Position numbers and translations under genes: made by a program. From assembly GCA_005792545.1 (NCBI GenBank), contig SXRM01000435.1, forward strand, positions 1 through 33,014: 33,014 bases of DNA, in the 5' to 3' direction. How positions within the stretch are numbered: the stretch's first letter is position 1; every line of letters starts with the position of its first letter. Positions 17,539 through 26,000 of the stretch are shown piece by piece. A model generated the notes under the pieces. The model did not search any database, was not told the DNA's origin, and saw only the letters and a program-made list of their open reading frames with translations. This DNA comes from Pseudomonadota bacterium (GTDB taxonomy: Bacteria; Myxococcota_A; UBA9042).

Positions 17539-19049
17539 AGGTTGGTCTCTGAGGACAACTCTGGCGCTGCAACCGGCGTCGCGTCGTCTGCAAACATCCG
17601 CTCGGTGACGGCTGCCAGATTGTCGGTCTTGGGCGCGCCTGGTATTGCCCCTGCCGGCAGCCCTGCCGCGTTTTGCGCAGCGGTCGGCGCTGCAACGACC
17701 GGCGCGCGCTTGTCCGTCGGGAAGGGTAGCGTCCAGTCGGCCTCGCCGCGCTGTGCCCGCACTGCCGCCACCGACAGCGTCGGAAAGCGGATGAACACCC
17801 ACAACGCCACCAGCGTCATCGCCAGCGTCGGCAGCACCGCGCGCGTGACCAGCCCGAATGGCTTCTTGAACACCGCAGAAGCCACGAACAGATTGGTGGC
17901 GACGGGCGGCATCAGGTAGCCGATTTCCATGTTGACGACGAACACCACGCCAAAGTGCAGTGGATCAATGCCGTACACGTCGTAGGCCACCGGAGCCAGC
18001 ATCGGTGCAAAGATGAGCGTGCACGAAATCGAGTCCATGAGCGCGCCGACCACCACCAGCAACAGGTTGACGACGAGGAGGAACTCCATGGGACCCAGGT
18101 CCGAGGCGCGAATCCAGGCACTCAATCGCTGCGACACCTCGATCTCGGCCAGAAATTCGTTGAGCCCAAACGCCAGCACGATAATCAGGATGAGCGAGCC
18201 CATCAGCGTACTGGACTCGACCAGCGTCGACACCAGCTTGGCAATCGTCAGTTGGCGTTCGATGACCACCGTGACGAACAGCGCATAGAGCGCCGCGACA
18301 GCGCCCGCTTCGCTGGGTGTGTACAGGCCACCGTAGATGCCGCCCAAAACCAGCAGCGGCAACAGCAATGCCCAAACGCCCTCTTTGGTCGCGCGCACCA
18401 GTTCTGGCCACGAAAACGGCGCGCGGCCGGCCGGATTGCGCAGCCCATGTAGCACGGCATACGCCGCCAGCGAACCGCCGATAAGCGCGGCCGGAATCAG
18501 ACCGGCCAGGAACAAGTCTTGCGGATCGACGTGCGCCGAGGTCGAGGTGATGGTCACGGCGTAGATGAGCATCGAAATCGACGGAGGCACCAGGCAGCCG
18601 AGCGAACCGGAAGTGGTCAGTAGCCCAATCGAGAACTTCTCGTCGTAGTTGCTCGCCAGCATCGCCGGAAACAAGATCGAGCCGACCGCGATGAGCGTGA
18701 CCGGTGAACTGCCGGAAATCGCCGCGAAAAACATGCACGCGAACACCGCGGCGACTGCCAGGCCACCCGGCAGCCAGCTGAGCAGCGCCTTGGCGAAGTC
18801 GACCAGCCGGCCGGCGATACCGCCTGCGGTCATGATGGCGCCGGACGCCATGAACAGCGGAATCGCCAAGAATTCCTGCTTGGTCAGCATCTCTTCCTGG
18901 TTCTGGATCATGGGCAACAGCGACAGCGCGGTGCCGTGGTCGCCGGTGAACCAGACAAACGCCAGGGCAGTAGCCGCGCCGACAATGACGAACAGCGGCG
19001 CACCCAACAGCGCGAGTCCGGCAAGAACGGCGACGTAGAGCCCGCTCAT
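17535..19049 (-). CDS. dctM: TRAP transporter large permease subunit, C-terminally extended
   Basis: DctM is the large membrane subunit of TRAP transporters, which use the sodium or proton gradient to import organic acids delivered by a periplasmic binding protein. The 504-residue product has the usual dense set of transmembrane helices with family signatures: QEFLAIPLFMASGAIM, AAISGSSPVTLIAVGSILFPAM and LLTTSGSLGCLVPPSISMLIYAV. Its ATG at 19049 overlaps the dctQ stop as ATGA, so translation is coupled. Typical DctM proteins end near residue 430. Here about 80 residues continue past the last helix (FIRFPTLSVAAV) as a Pro/Ala/Thr-rich, probably cytoplasmic or periplasmic tail without recognisable domains. 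The gene ends in a CTAG shared with the opposite lipoprotein gene. Family assignment is secure; the substrate is unknown. Confidence 0.94.
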   Translation of the reverse strand: MSGLYVAVLAGLALLGAPLFVIVGAATALAFVWFTGDHGTALSLLPMIQNQEEMLTKQEFLAIPLFMASGAIMTAGGIAGRLVDFAKALLSWLPGGLAVAAVFACMFFAAISGSSPVTLIAVGSILFPAMLASNYDEKFSIGLLTTSGSLGCLVPPSISMLIYAVTITSTSAHVDPQDLFLAGLIPAALIGGSLAAYAVLHGLRNPAGRAPFSWPELVRATKEGVWALLLPLLVLGGIYGGLYTPSEAGAVAALYALFVTVVIERQLTIAKLVSTLVESSTLMGSLILIIVLAFGLNEFLAEIEVSQRLSAWIRASDLGPMEFLLVVNLLLVVVGALMDSISCTLIFAPMLAPVAYDVYGIDPLHFGVVFVVNMEIGYLMPPVATNLFVASAVFKKPFGLVTRAVLPTLAMTLVALWVFIRFPTLSVAAVRAQRGEADWTLPFPTDKRAPVVAAPTAAQNAAGLPAGAIPGAPKTDNLAAVTERMFADDATPVAAPELSSETNL

Positions 19050-19843
19050 GCTTGGTCGTGCCCGGCAGGCGGCGCTTCAATGCCCGCCAGCACTCGCACG
19101 CCCTCGCCCAAAAAGCGCAGCGAGATCATCGACCACGACACCGGCAGGGCCACCAGCAGCACCCAGCGCGGCCACACCGTGGGCTGGAGCGTCCCCGCCT
19201 CAGGATCGCTGACCCAGGTGCCGAAGTGGTCGCGCAGGCTCACCCAGGCCAGCACCGCCAAAAGCGCGCACAGACTTGTCGTCGCCAAGATGGCGGCGCC
19301 TTTGACCCAGCGCTGCGCCGCGACAGGCCATAGCTTGTCGGCCAGTTCCAATGCCAGGTGCTTCTTCTCGTACGTTGCCAACGAGGCGCCGACAAAACCG
19401 GTCCATAGCATACCGACCAGCGCCCCAGAGGGACCCCAGACCAGGCCATTGGGTAGCAGCGTCAGCACCAGCCACACGCCCGTAGCGCCCGCTGCGGTCA
19501 GGACAACGGCGCCGTTCAGCGCCTTGGGCCAGGACCACCCGCGCGTTGCGGCACCGGTGCGCATGGCCAGGACCGCTAGACCAAAGCCCAGCGTCAAGTT
19601 CACACAGAGCGACAGCGGGCCGTGTGCGAAAGCCGGGTCAAGCGCGTGCCCCAACGCTCCTGCAAGCTTGAGCAACGCCGTCGACAGCCGCCCCTGCTCG
19701 CGCGAAAACACCCGGTGCACCACGTACAGGCCCATTACCAGGACCATCGCCACGAACAGCCCGCCGCACAGCGCCTGCTCGCCGCGATAGACGGCGCGGT
19801 CGAGGCGATCAACGCGCAGCATCCACGCGGGCCGGGAGCGCAT
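19046..19843 (-). CDS. dctQ: TRAP transporter small permease subunit, enlarged DctQ
   Basis: This small integral membrane subunit lies between dctP (3 bases upstream) and dctM (ATGA overlap), which is the usual TRAP order. At 265 residues it is much longer than the common 160-200 of DctQ. I read about six hydrophobic segments (near residues 24-44, 77-95, 107-127, 134-155, 178-200 and 222-245), where DctQ usually has four. The extra pair appears to sit between the first helix and the conserved block GASLATYEKKHLALELADKL, which matches the family's charged loop after helix 2. The N-terminal half is thus the variable part. The role follows from position and the conserved loop; sequence similarity in this family is always low, so the symbol rests partly on context. 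Confidence 0.85.
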   Translation of the reverse strand: MRSRPAWMLRVDRLDRAVYRGEQALCGGLFVAMVLVMGLYVVHRVFSREQGRLSTALLKLAGALGHALDPAFAHGPLSLCVNLTLGFGLAVLAMRTGAATRGWSWPKALNGAVVLTAAGATGVWLVLTLLPNGLVWGPSGALVGMLWTGFVGASLATYEKKHLALELADKLWPVAAQRWVKGAAILATTSLCALLAVLAWVSLRDHFGTWVSDPEAGTLQPTVWPRWVLLVALPVSWSMISLRFLGEGVRVLAGIEAPPAGHDQA

Positions 19844-19846
19844 CGG

Positions 19847-20857
19847 CTACTTGCCCCGCATCTTCTTGAGCTCGGCCTCGATGGCGACCAGCATGGCGAC
19901 GGCCGACGGCTTGGCCGTCTTGCGGAACTTGTCGCGGACCGTCTTAGCGGCGCCGTCAAAAGCAGCCTTCTCGGCCGCCGAAAGCTCGGCGACCTGGACG
20001 CCCGCGTCCTTGACCAGCTGCAACACCTGCGGACCCATCGCGCGCACCTTCTTGCGCCCAAACTCCTGCACCGCCTTGCCTTCGTCAAGCAGCACTTTTT
20101 GCAGGTCGGCCGGCAGCTTGTCGAACCAGGGCTTGTGAAAGGCGATGACCGCCGGCTGGTACATGTGCCCGGACAGCGTCAGGAACTTGATGGAACTGTG
20201 CCAGTTGGCCGCGACCATGTACAAAAGCGCCTGGTCAAAGCCATCGACGGTACCGTTCTGCAGCGCCGGCAGCACTTCAGTCTGCGGAATCGCCACCGGC
20301 GACGCGCCAAAAGCCCGCCACATGTCCAGGTGCACTGGCGACTCCTGCGAGCGCATCTTCTTGCCTTTCAAGTTGGCCGGCGACTTGACGAAGCCGTCCT
20401 TGGTCGCGAAGTGGCGGTAGCCGTTTTCGTTCCAGAAACCGACCTCGAAGCCCGCGCGCTGGAACGCCTGGCGCATCGGTTCAGCAAGCACGCCATCGAT
20501 GATGTGGTCGGCTTCGTTGGAGTTCTTGAACAGAAACGGCAGCTCGACGACGTTGACCTCGGGAATTTGCGACGCAATCGAGCCCATTGATGCCGCAACG
20601 GCCTGAATCTGACCGCGCTTGCAGCGCAGGACCGACTCGGCCTCGCTGCCCAGCGTGCCGCCCAGGAACACCTTGACCTTGATGCGGCCCGCCGATTTCT
20701 CCTCGACGCCCTTTTGCCAGCGCTTGAGCATCTCGGACCACGCGGTCTTGTCCGGGGCGACGGTCGCGATCTTGACCAGGAATTCTTCGGCGGCGACAGC
20801 AGGCCGCGCGGCAGTGGCGCACGCCAGCGCTGCGCCCAGAGCAAACAAGTAGCGCAT
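19847..20857 (-). CDS. dctP: TRAP transporter periplasmic substrate-binding protein
   Basis: ATG at 20857 is chosen because AGAGG (20867-20863) lies 5 bases upstream and the signal peptide MRYLFALGAALACATA ending AVAA begins there; an in-frame start at 20911 would overlap the hydrolase gene. The 336-residue product matches the DctP family: IATVAPDKTAWSEML, VKVFLGGTLGSEAE, then ANLKGKKMRSQESP with Arg169 in the position of the conserved carboxylate-binding arginine, and QTEVLPALQNGTVDGFDQ. That arginine suggests an organic acid ligand, although no more precise substrate can be read. It follows the alpha/beta hydrolase gene by 22 bases and precedes dctQ by 3, so all four genes probably share a transcript. 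Confidence 0.94.
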   Translation of the reverse strand: MRYLFALGAALACATAARPAVAAEEFLVKIATVAPDKTAWSEMLKRWQKGVEEKSAGRIKVKVFLGGTLGSEAESVLRCKRGQIQAVAASMGSIASQIPEVNVVELPFLFKNSNEADHIIDGVLAEPMRQAFQRAGFEVGFWNENGYRHFATKDGFVKSPANLKGKKMRSQESPVHLDMWRAFGASPVAIPQTEVLPALQNGTVDGFDQALLYMVAANWHSSIKFLTLSGHMYQPAVIAFHKPWFDKLPADLQKVLLDEGKAVQEFGRKKVRAMGPQVLQLVKDAGVQVAELSAAEKAAFDGAAKTVRDKFRKTAKPSAVAMLVAIEAELKKMRGK

Positions 20858-20879
20858 CAGCACCTCTGCGGTTTGCGAA

Positions 20880-21800
20880 TCAAGCGGCCTTGGCCAGTGC
20901 TTCGGGGTCAAAGCCCAGCCGCTCGCGCAAGAACTTTTGCACGCGCAGGTGGATGAGCTCGGGGAACTCCAACGGCGTGTAGTGCGTGCCGCTCGGGATG
21001 ACCATCAATTCGGCGCCGGCGATGCGAGCAGCCATCTGGCGCGACTGGTCGACCGGCGTGAACAGGTCGCGGTCGCCAGTGATGATGAGCACCGGGCACG
21101 CGATCTGGGGCAGCACTGCTTCGGCGCAGTGGTCGCCCAGCGAATTGAGGATCGCCATGTAGCGCGGCATGTTCAACGCTGCAACCTGTGAAGCCAATTC
21201 GACGAAGGCCTTCTCGTCGAGCGTCGGGCTGACAAGGCCAGCGGTCTTAAGCACAGTCAGCGCCGCCTTGGTGCGCACGACTTTGACCGCATACGGCTGC
21301 GCAGGCTCGGCGAGAAACGACACCGCCTCAACCGCGCGCAAAATCGCCGGTATCATGGGCTTAAGCGGACTGGACTTGAGCAGCGGCGCAAACGCGGTGG
21401 CGAGCGGCCGGCCGTAGGTACCGTTGACCAGCACCAGCCCAAGTACGCGGTCGGCGTGGCGGCGCACCAGTTCGAAGCTGACCTGCACGCCCATCGACCA
21501 GCCGACCACCACGACCTGCTGCATGCCGTAGGCGTCGATGACGGCGAGCGCGTCGTCGGCGTGGGTGCTGACCGAGTAGTCGTTGCCGACAGCCGGCGCC
21601 GAGCGGTAAAGACCCCGGTAGTCCCACGACACGATGCGGTGACGTTTGCCAAAAAACTCGGTGAAATACCGCCAGGCGTCGATGTTGCCGCCCAGGCCAT
21701 TGCAAAGCAGCAGCGCCGGGCCGGGACCGCCGCCACACTCGTAGGCCATCAGCTCGGAGCCGTCGTGGGCGCGGACGGTCTGGTGCTTGATGTCGATCAT
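20880..21800 (-). CDS. Alpha/beta hydrolase
   Basis: The ATG at 21800 gives 306 residues with no signal peptide, starting MIDIKHQTVRAHDGSEL; GGAA lies about 7 bases upstream. The fold signatures are ALLLCNGLGGN for the oxyanion region (residues 29-39), nucleophile elbow GWSMG (Ser102), acid Asp245 in ITGDRDLFTP, and His273 in PSGTHYTPLEFP. Together they give a complete Ser-Asp-His triad. A helical cap lies around residues 125-220. This family includes esterases, C-C bond hydrolases and haloperoxidase-like enzymes, and motifs alone do not identify the substrate. It is the first gene of the run leading into dctP, dctQ and dctM, so it may process the imported compound; that link is inference from gene order. 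Confidence 0.9.
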   Translation of the reverse strand: MIDIKHQTVRAHDGSELMAYECGGGPGPALLLCNGLGGNIDAWRYFTEFFGKRHRIVSWDYRGLYRSAPAVGNDYSVSTHADDALAVIDAYGMQQVVVVGWSMGVQVSFELVRRHADRVLGLVLVNGTYGRPLATAFAPLLKSSPLKPMIPAILRAVEAVSFLAEPAQPYAVKVVRTKAALTVLKTAGLVSPTLDEKAFVELASQVAALNMPRYMAILNSLGDHCAEAVLPQIACPVLIITGDRDLFTPVDQSRQMAARIAGAELMVIPSGTHYTPLEFPELIHLRVQKFLRERLGFDPEALAKAA

Positions 21801-21837
21801 CGGCGTTCCGGCAACGCAGGGCCGCGTCGCGGCCGGC

Positions 21838-21866
21838 AAATTGGCCGCATGGGGCGGGGTTGTCAA
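21838..21866 (-). promoter_or_regulatory. Possible promoter of the hydrolase-TRAP operon
   Basis: A perfect TTGACA reads on the minus strand at 21866-21861, with CAATTT 17 bases downstream as a poor -10 element. It is correctly placed about 40 bases before the hydrolase start at 21800, in the 120-base gap after dtd. The weak -10 keeps confidence low. Confidence 0.3.
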
Positions 21867-21920
21867 GGCAGCAGGTTAGCGGGTCAGCGGGGACGTTGGC
21901 CGGCTCGGCTTCGCGCAAAC

Positions 21921-22370
21921 TTAAAACAACTTCTTGGAATCCAAAAGGATCGTCACCGGCCCGTCGTTGCACAGCGAGACCTGCATGTCGGCACCAAACA
22001 CGCCCTGTGCCACTTGGATGCCCAGGGCGCGCAAGTCTGCCGCGACGCGTTCGACCTCGGGCGCAGCGCCGTCGGGCGCCATCGCATCGGTAAAGCCGGG
22101 ACGCCTGCCGCGGCGCACGTCGCCGTGCAGCGTGAACTGACTGACCAGCAGCAGCGCGCCACCCGCCTGGCGCACATCCAGGTTCATCTTGCCCTGCTCG
22201 TCGGCAAAGATGCGCAAGCCGCCGATCTTATCCACCAGATAGGCGCGGTCGTTGGCGACGTCGTCTTTGGCCACCGAGAGCAGGACCAGCAGACCCGTAC
22301 CGATAGCGCCGACCACTTCGCCCGCGACCTCGACACGCGCGAAGCGAACTCGCTGAACGACGGCACGCAT
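21921..22370 (-). CDS. dtd: D-aminoacyl-tRNA deacylase
   Basis: DTD hydrolyses D-aminoacyl-tRNAs (and glycine mischarged on tRNA-Ala), recycling tRNA in the cytoplasm. ATG at 22370 gives 149 residues, the normal size, beginning MRAVVQRV as in the family; the frame stays open further upstream but without family similarity. Signatures are [25 protein letters not shown], the catalytic-pocket strand [21 protein letters not shown], and the Gly-cisPro loop in [13 protein letters not shown] near the C-terminus. No strong ribosome site is visible. The gene lies 20 bases after a small exported-protein gene and is probably co-transcribed with it. Identification is very secure. Confidence 0.96.
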   Translation of the reverse strand: MRAVVQRVRFARVEVAGEVVGAIGTGLLVLLSVAKDDVANDRAYLVDKIGGLRIFADEQGKMNLDVRQAGGALLLVSQFTLHGDVRRGRRPGFTDAMAPDGAAPEVERVAADLRALGIQVAQGVFGADMQVSLCNDGPVTILLDSKKLF

Positions 22371-22390
22371 GGGTAGTGGGTCTTGCCAGG

Positions 22391-22858
22391 CTAGAACGGC
22401 TTGCGAAACTGCAGGCCGAGCGGAGAGAAGCTGGTGACCTTGAGCGTTGCGCCGCGAAACTGCACCGTCGTCAGCCGATTGGTAATCGACCGAAGGTCCA
22501 GCACGAAGATCGACTGCTGGCCTGGCTGTGCACCAGCCGCCGTCGACGCGCACACGTCGCAGCGGACGTTGGGGGCCTGACGCAGCAATTCGGCGCCGTC
22601 GGACGGTTCGGTCAGGGACAGCGGGTGGCGACGCTCAGCCTGGTCGCGGCTTGGGTCGGCCTTGGCGCCAATCACCACCACAGAGTGGCGCACCTCCACG
22701 CGGCCGACCGGGCGCACCCGCGACGAGGCGCGCGCAACCCCCCGATTGGCGGGTGTCGCATCTGCCACTGTCGGGCAAACCCCAAACACGTTTGCCGCGA
22801 CGAGCACCACTGCAGCTACTGCCCATCTGCCACGGATGCCCTGCCGCCAATTGCCCAC
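22391..22858 (-). CDS. Small exported protein of unknown function
   Basis: GTG at 22858 is preferred because AGGTG stands a few bases upstream; another GTG two codons earlier (22864) is possible. The product is about 155 residues. Residues near 10-35 form a signal peptide ([16 protein letters not shown], cleavage around VADA). The mature region is basic with a short Cys pair (RCDVC), and the C-terminus [14 protein letters not shown] followed by [16 protein letters not shown] looks like beta strands. I recognise no family. It precedes dtd by 20 bases, and its codon usage resembles that of neighbouring genes, which supports a real gene, but the assignment has only moderate support. Confidence 0.6.
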   Translation of the reverse strand: MGNWRQGIRGRWAVAAVVLVAANVFGVCPTVADATPANRGVARASSRVRPVGRVEVRHSVVVIGAKADPSRDQAERRHPLSLTEPSDGAELLRQAPNVRCDVCASTAAGAQPGQQSIFVLDLRSITNRLTTVQFRGATLKVTSFSPLGLQFRKPF

Positions 22859-22871
22859 GCACACCTACGAC

Positions 22872-22885
22872 CGGGCAACTGCCCG
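22872..22885. promoter_or_regulatory. Short perfect inverted repeat between divergent genes
   Basis: CGGGCA and TGCCCG are perfect inverted copies separated by two bases, located 14-27 bases upstream of the GTG at 22858. Size and symmetry would suit a dimeric repressor site, but no second copy or cognate regulator is present in the window, so chance is possible. Confidence 0.2.
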
Positions 22886-22978
22886 CTGCTTTGAGCCTAG
22901 CGACTGCCCCTGGCGCACGCAACCAAAAAAAGCGTGGCACGCGGCGGCACTGGGGGCGGTGCAAACTGTGAAAATCGG

Positions 22979-23007
22979 TTGAATCCAGGCAGAGCAACCC
23001 GTACACT
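22979..23007 (+). promoter_or_regulatory. Possible sigma-70-like promoter of the Cys-rich lipoprotein gene
   Basis: TTGAAT at 22979-22984 and TACACT at 23002-23007 are exactly 17 bases apart, each matching consensus at four of six positions. Transcription would start near 23014, leaving a leader of about 45 bases to the ATG at 23058. This lies in the 199-base region between divergent genes where a promoter is expected. Confidence 0.42.
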
Positions 23008-23057
23008 CCCGCCCCTTTGCGCGCCCGCCCGTGCGAGCCAGACTCGGAGCATTCGTC

Positions 23058-26000
23058 ATGCAAAACAATCTGCTGCGCCATGCGTGGGCGGCCGCCGTTG
23101 GCCTCGCGCTGGCTGTTGCCCCAGCCTGTGACAATGCCGCCCCCGGCGACACCAACAACAACGGAACGGGAGCGCTGTTCGACAGCGGCGGCGGCCTTGA
23201 TTTGCAGGTCGAGGACAATGCGGTGGCTGGCACCGACGCGGAGGCCCCCGATGTGGTGCAGCCTCTGGACCTTGGCGGCCCCGACGTCAGCACGGCCAAG
23301 GATCAGAGCGTCGGTCCCGATCTGCCTCCGGCATGCACCGAGGGCGGATGCGCTTGCGCCGAAAACAGCCAGTGCGCGTCGGGGTACTGCCTTGACGACG
23401 CCGGCACCGGCATTTGCGCCCATCCCTGCGTGCCCAGTTGCCCGAGCGGCACCGCCTGCAAGACCCTCAAAGCCGGCAATGACGACGTGCAGGTGTGCGT
23501 ACCCAAGTTCCCGCGGGTGTGCGATCCCTGCAACACCGACGCCGACTGCCAGGGCGGTTCGGCCGGCACCACGGCGCTGTGCCTCGATTACGGCGACGGC
23601 AAAGGCAACAGCCCCGGCAAGTTCTGCGGCGGCGCCTGCGACACCGCCAACCCGTGTCCGGTCGGCTACACCTGCGCCCAGGTCAAGAACGCGACCGGCG
23701 CGTTGGTCAACCAGTGCAAACGCACCGACAACGTCTGCTTGTGCGGTCCGCGCGCGGTCAAGCTCGGCTTGGGCACGACGTGCAGCAAAAGCAACGCCAA
23801 CGGCACTTGCGGCGGCAAGCGCTTCTGCGACGGCAAGGGGCTGAGCCCGTGCGGTGCCACTGATCCTGGCAACGAGACCTGCAACGGTGTCGACGACAAC
23901 TGCGACGGCAAGACCGACGAAGCGTCGTGCGACGACAAGAACCCTTGCACCGCCGACAACTGCGACCCGATCAAAAAGGCTTGCAGCAACGCGCCGCTCA
24001 CAACCAGCTGCGACGACGGCAACACCTGCACCAGCAAAGACACCTGCAAAGACGGCGTGTGCGCTGGCGTTGGCAAGAACTGCGATGATGGCAACCCGTG
24101 CACAGACGACGGCTGCGACGCCAAGGGCGGCTGCAAGTACGACAACAGCACCGGGCCGTGCGTGGACGACAATCCGTGCGTGATCGGCGGGCAGTGCAAG
24201 GACGGCCAGTGCCAGGGCGCCAAGCCCAAGGTCTGCAACGACAGCAACCAGTGCACCGCCGACAGCTGCCTGGACGGCAAGTGCGTGTTCAAGCCGGTGA
24301 CGGCGCCGTGCGACGATGGCAACGGCTGCACCACCAGCGACACCTGCGACGGTGGCGTGTGTGCCGGCAAGGGCAAGGTCTGCACCGACAACAACCCGTG
24401 CACCGAGGACGTCTGCGATCCCAAGGCGGCGGGAGGCTGCAGCTTTGCGCCCGCGGCGGCTCCATGCGACGACGGCAATGCGTGTACCACCAAGGATTTT
24501 TGCACGGCCGGCAAGTGCGCCGGCTCGGCAAACCCCTGCAACGACAACCAGTCGTGCACCATCGACTCGTGCGACGCCACCAAAGGCTGCGTCCACGCGC
24601 CGGCCGCCGGATCATGCGACGACAACAACCCGTGCACCGCGCCAGACGCGTGCAGCAACGGCACCTGCGCGTCGGGCGCTGCCGTCAAGTGCGACGACGC
24701 CAACCCGTGCACGACCGATTCATGCGACCCGTCCAAAGGCTGCGTGTACGTCAACAACACCGCCGCGTGCGACGACAAGAACAGCTGCACAGCCGGCGCG
24801 TCTGTGGCGCGGGCAAGTGCAACCCCGGCGCCAACCAGTGCGGCTGCCAGAGCGACGCCGACTGCCAGCAGGGCGCCAACCCGTGCCTGGGCAAGTCGTT
24901 CTGCGACAAGTCGTCGAGCACCTTCAAGTGCGCGGTCGACACCAAGCAGGCGATCGTGTGCAACACCAGCGCCGACACCGAGTGCAAAAAGACCAGCTGC
25001 GATGCCGGCAGCGGCCAGTGCGTCGCCAAGAACGTCAACGAGTCCGGCTTGTGCAACGACGGCAGCCAGTGCACGACGGGCGACGGCTGCGCGGCCGGCG
25101 CGTGTAAGGGGACCGGCACCAAGAACTGCGACGACAACAACGCCTGTACGACCGACAGTTGTTCGCCCAGTGCAGGCTGCGCGCACGCCGCAAACACCGG
25201 CGCTTGTGATGACGGCGACGCCTGCACCAAGAATGACACCTGCGCCAGTGGCACGTGCAAAGGCACCGGCGGCTCCGGCTGCTGCACCACCGCCGCCGAC
25301 TGCGACGACAAGAACGCCTGCACCACCGATTCGTGCAACGCCGGCACCGGCGCCTGCACCAATGCGCCAGTCGCCAATGGCGGAGCCTGCAATGCCGACG
25401 GCAACGGCTGCACCGCGGACTCTTGCCAGGCGGGCAAGTGCGTTGCCGGCACGCCGGTAGACTGCGCGGCCAGCGGCGACTCGTGCAACACCGGCACTTG
25501 CAGCTCGACCGGCGCGACGACTTACAGCTGCACCAAGGCGCCAAAGAGCGACGGCACCAGCTGTGACGACGGCGCTTATTGCACCACCGGCGAAGTCTGC
25601 ACCGGCGGCAAGTGCGGCGGTGGCAAGCAGAAGGACTGCTCGTCGTCCGGCTGCACCACCGGCGTGTGCGACGAAGCGACCAAGTCGTGCAAGGGTACCA
25701 GCAAGCCAGATGGCGCCAGTTGCGACGCCGACAACAGCGGCTGCACCAAAGACGACCAGTGCAGCAAGGGCGTGTGCGTCGCAGGCACCAAGGTCGACTG
25801 CAGCAACCCGTTCGATGTGTGCAACGACATCGCCTGCAACTCGACCGGCGCCATCACTTATCAGTGCAAGCCGACGCCCAAGGCCAAAGGCGCCCCGTGC
25901 GAAGACGGCAAGTTCTGCACCGAGGGCGACAACTGCGATGGCGCCGGCAAGTGCACGGCCGGTGGCCCCAAGGCGTGCAGCGAAGTCGCTGACGCTTGCA

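Noticed and set aside
22635..24596. Long minus-strand open frame (about 650 codons) opposite the Cys-rich lipoprotein gene
   Set aside because: It is an Ala/Val/Arg-rich mirror of the repeats and starts within them; the plus strand carries clear Cys repeats and a signal peptide.
24780..24815. Programmed -1 ribosomal frameshifting to join the two frames
   Set aside because: No slippery heptamer of X-XXY-YYZ form is present, and a missing A in a consensus GAC codon explains the break more simply.
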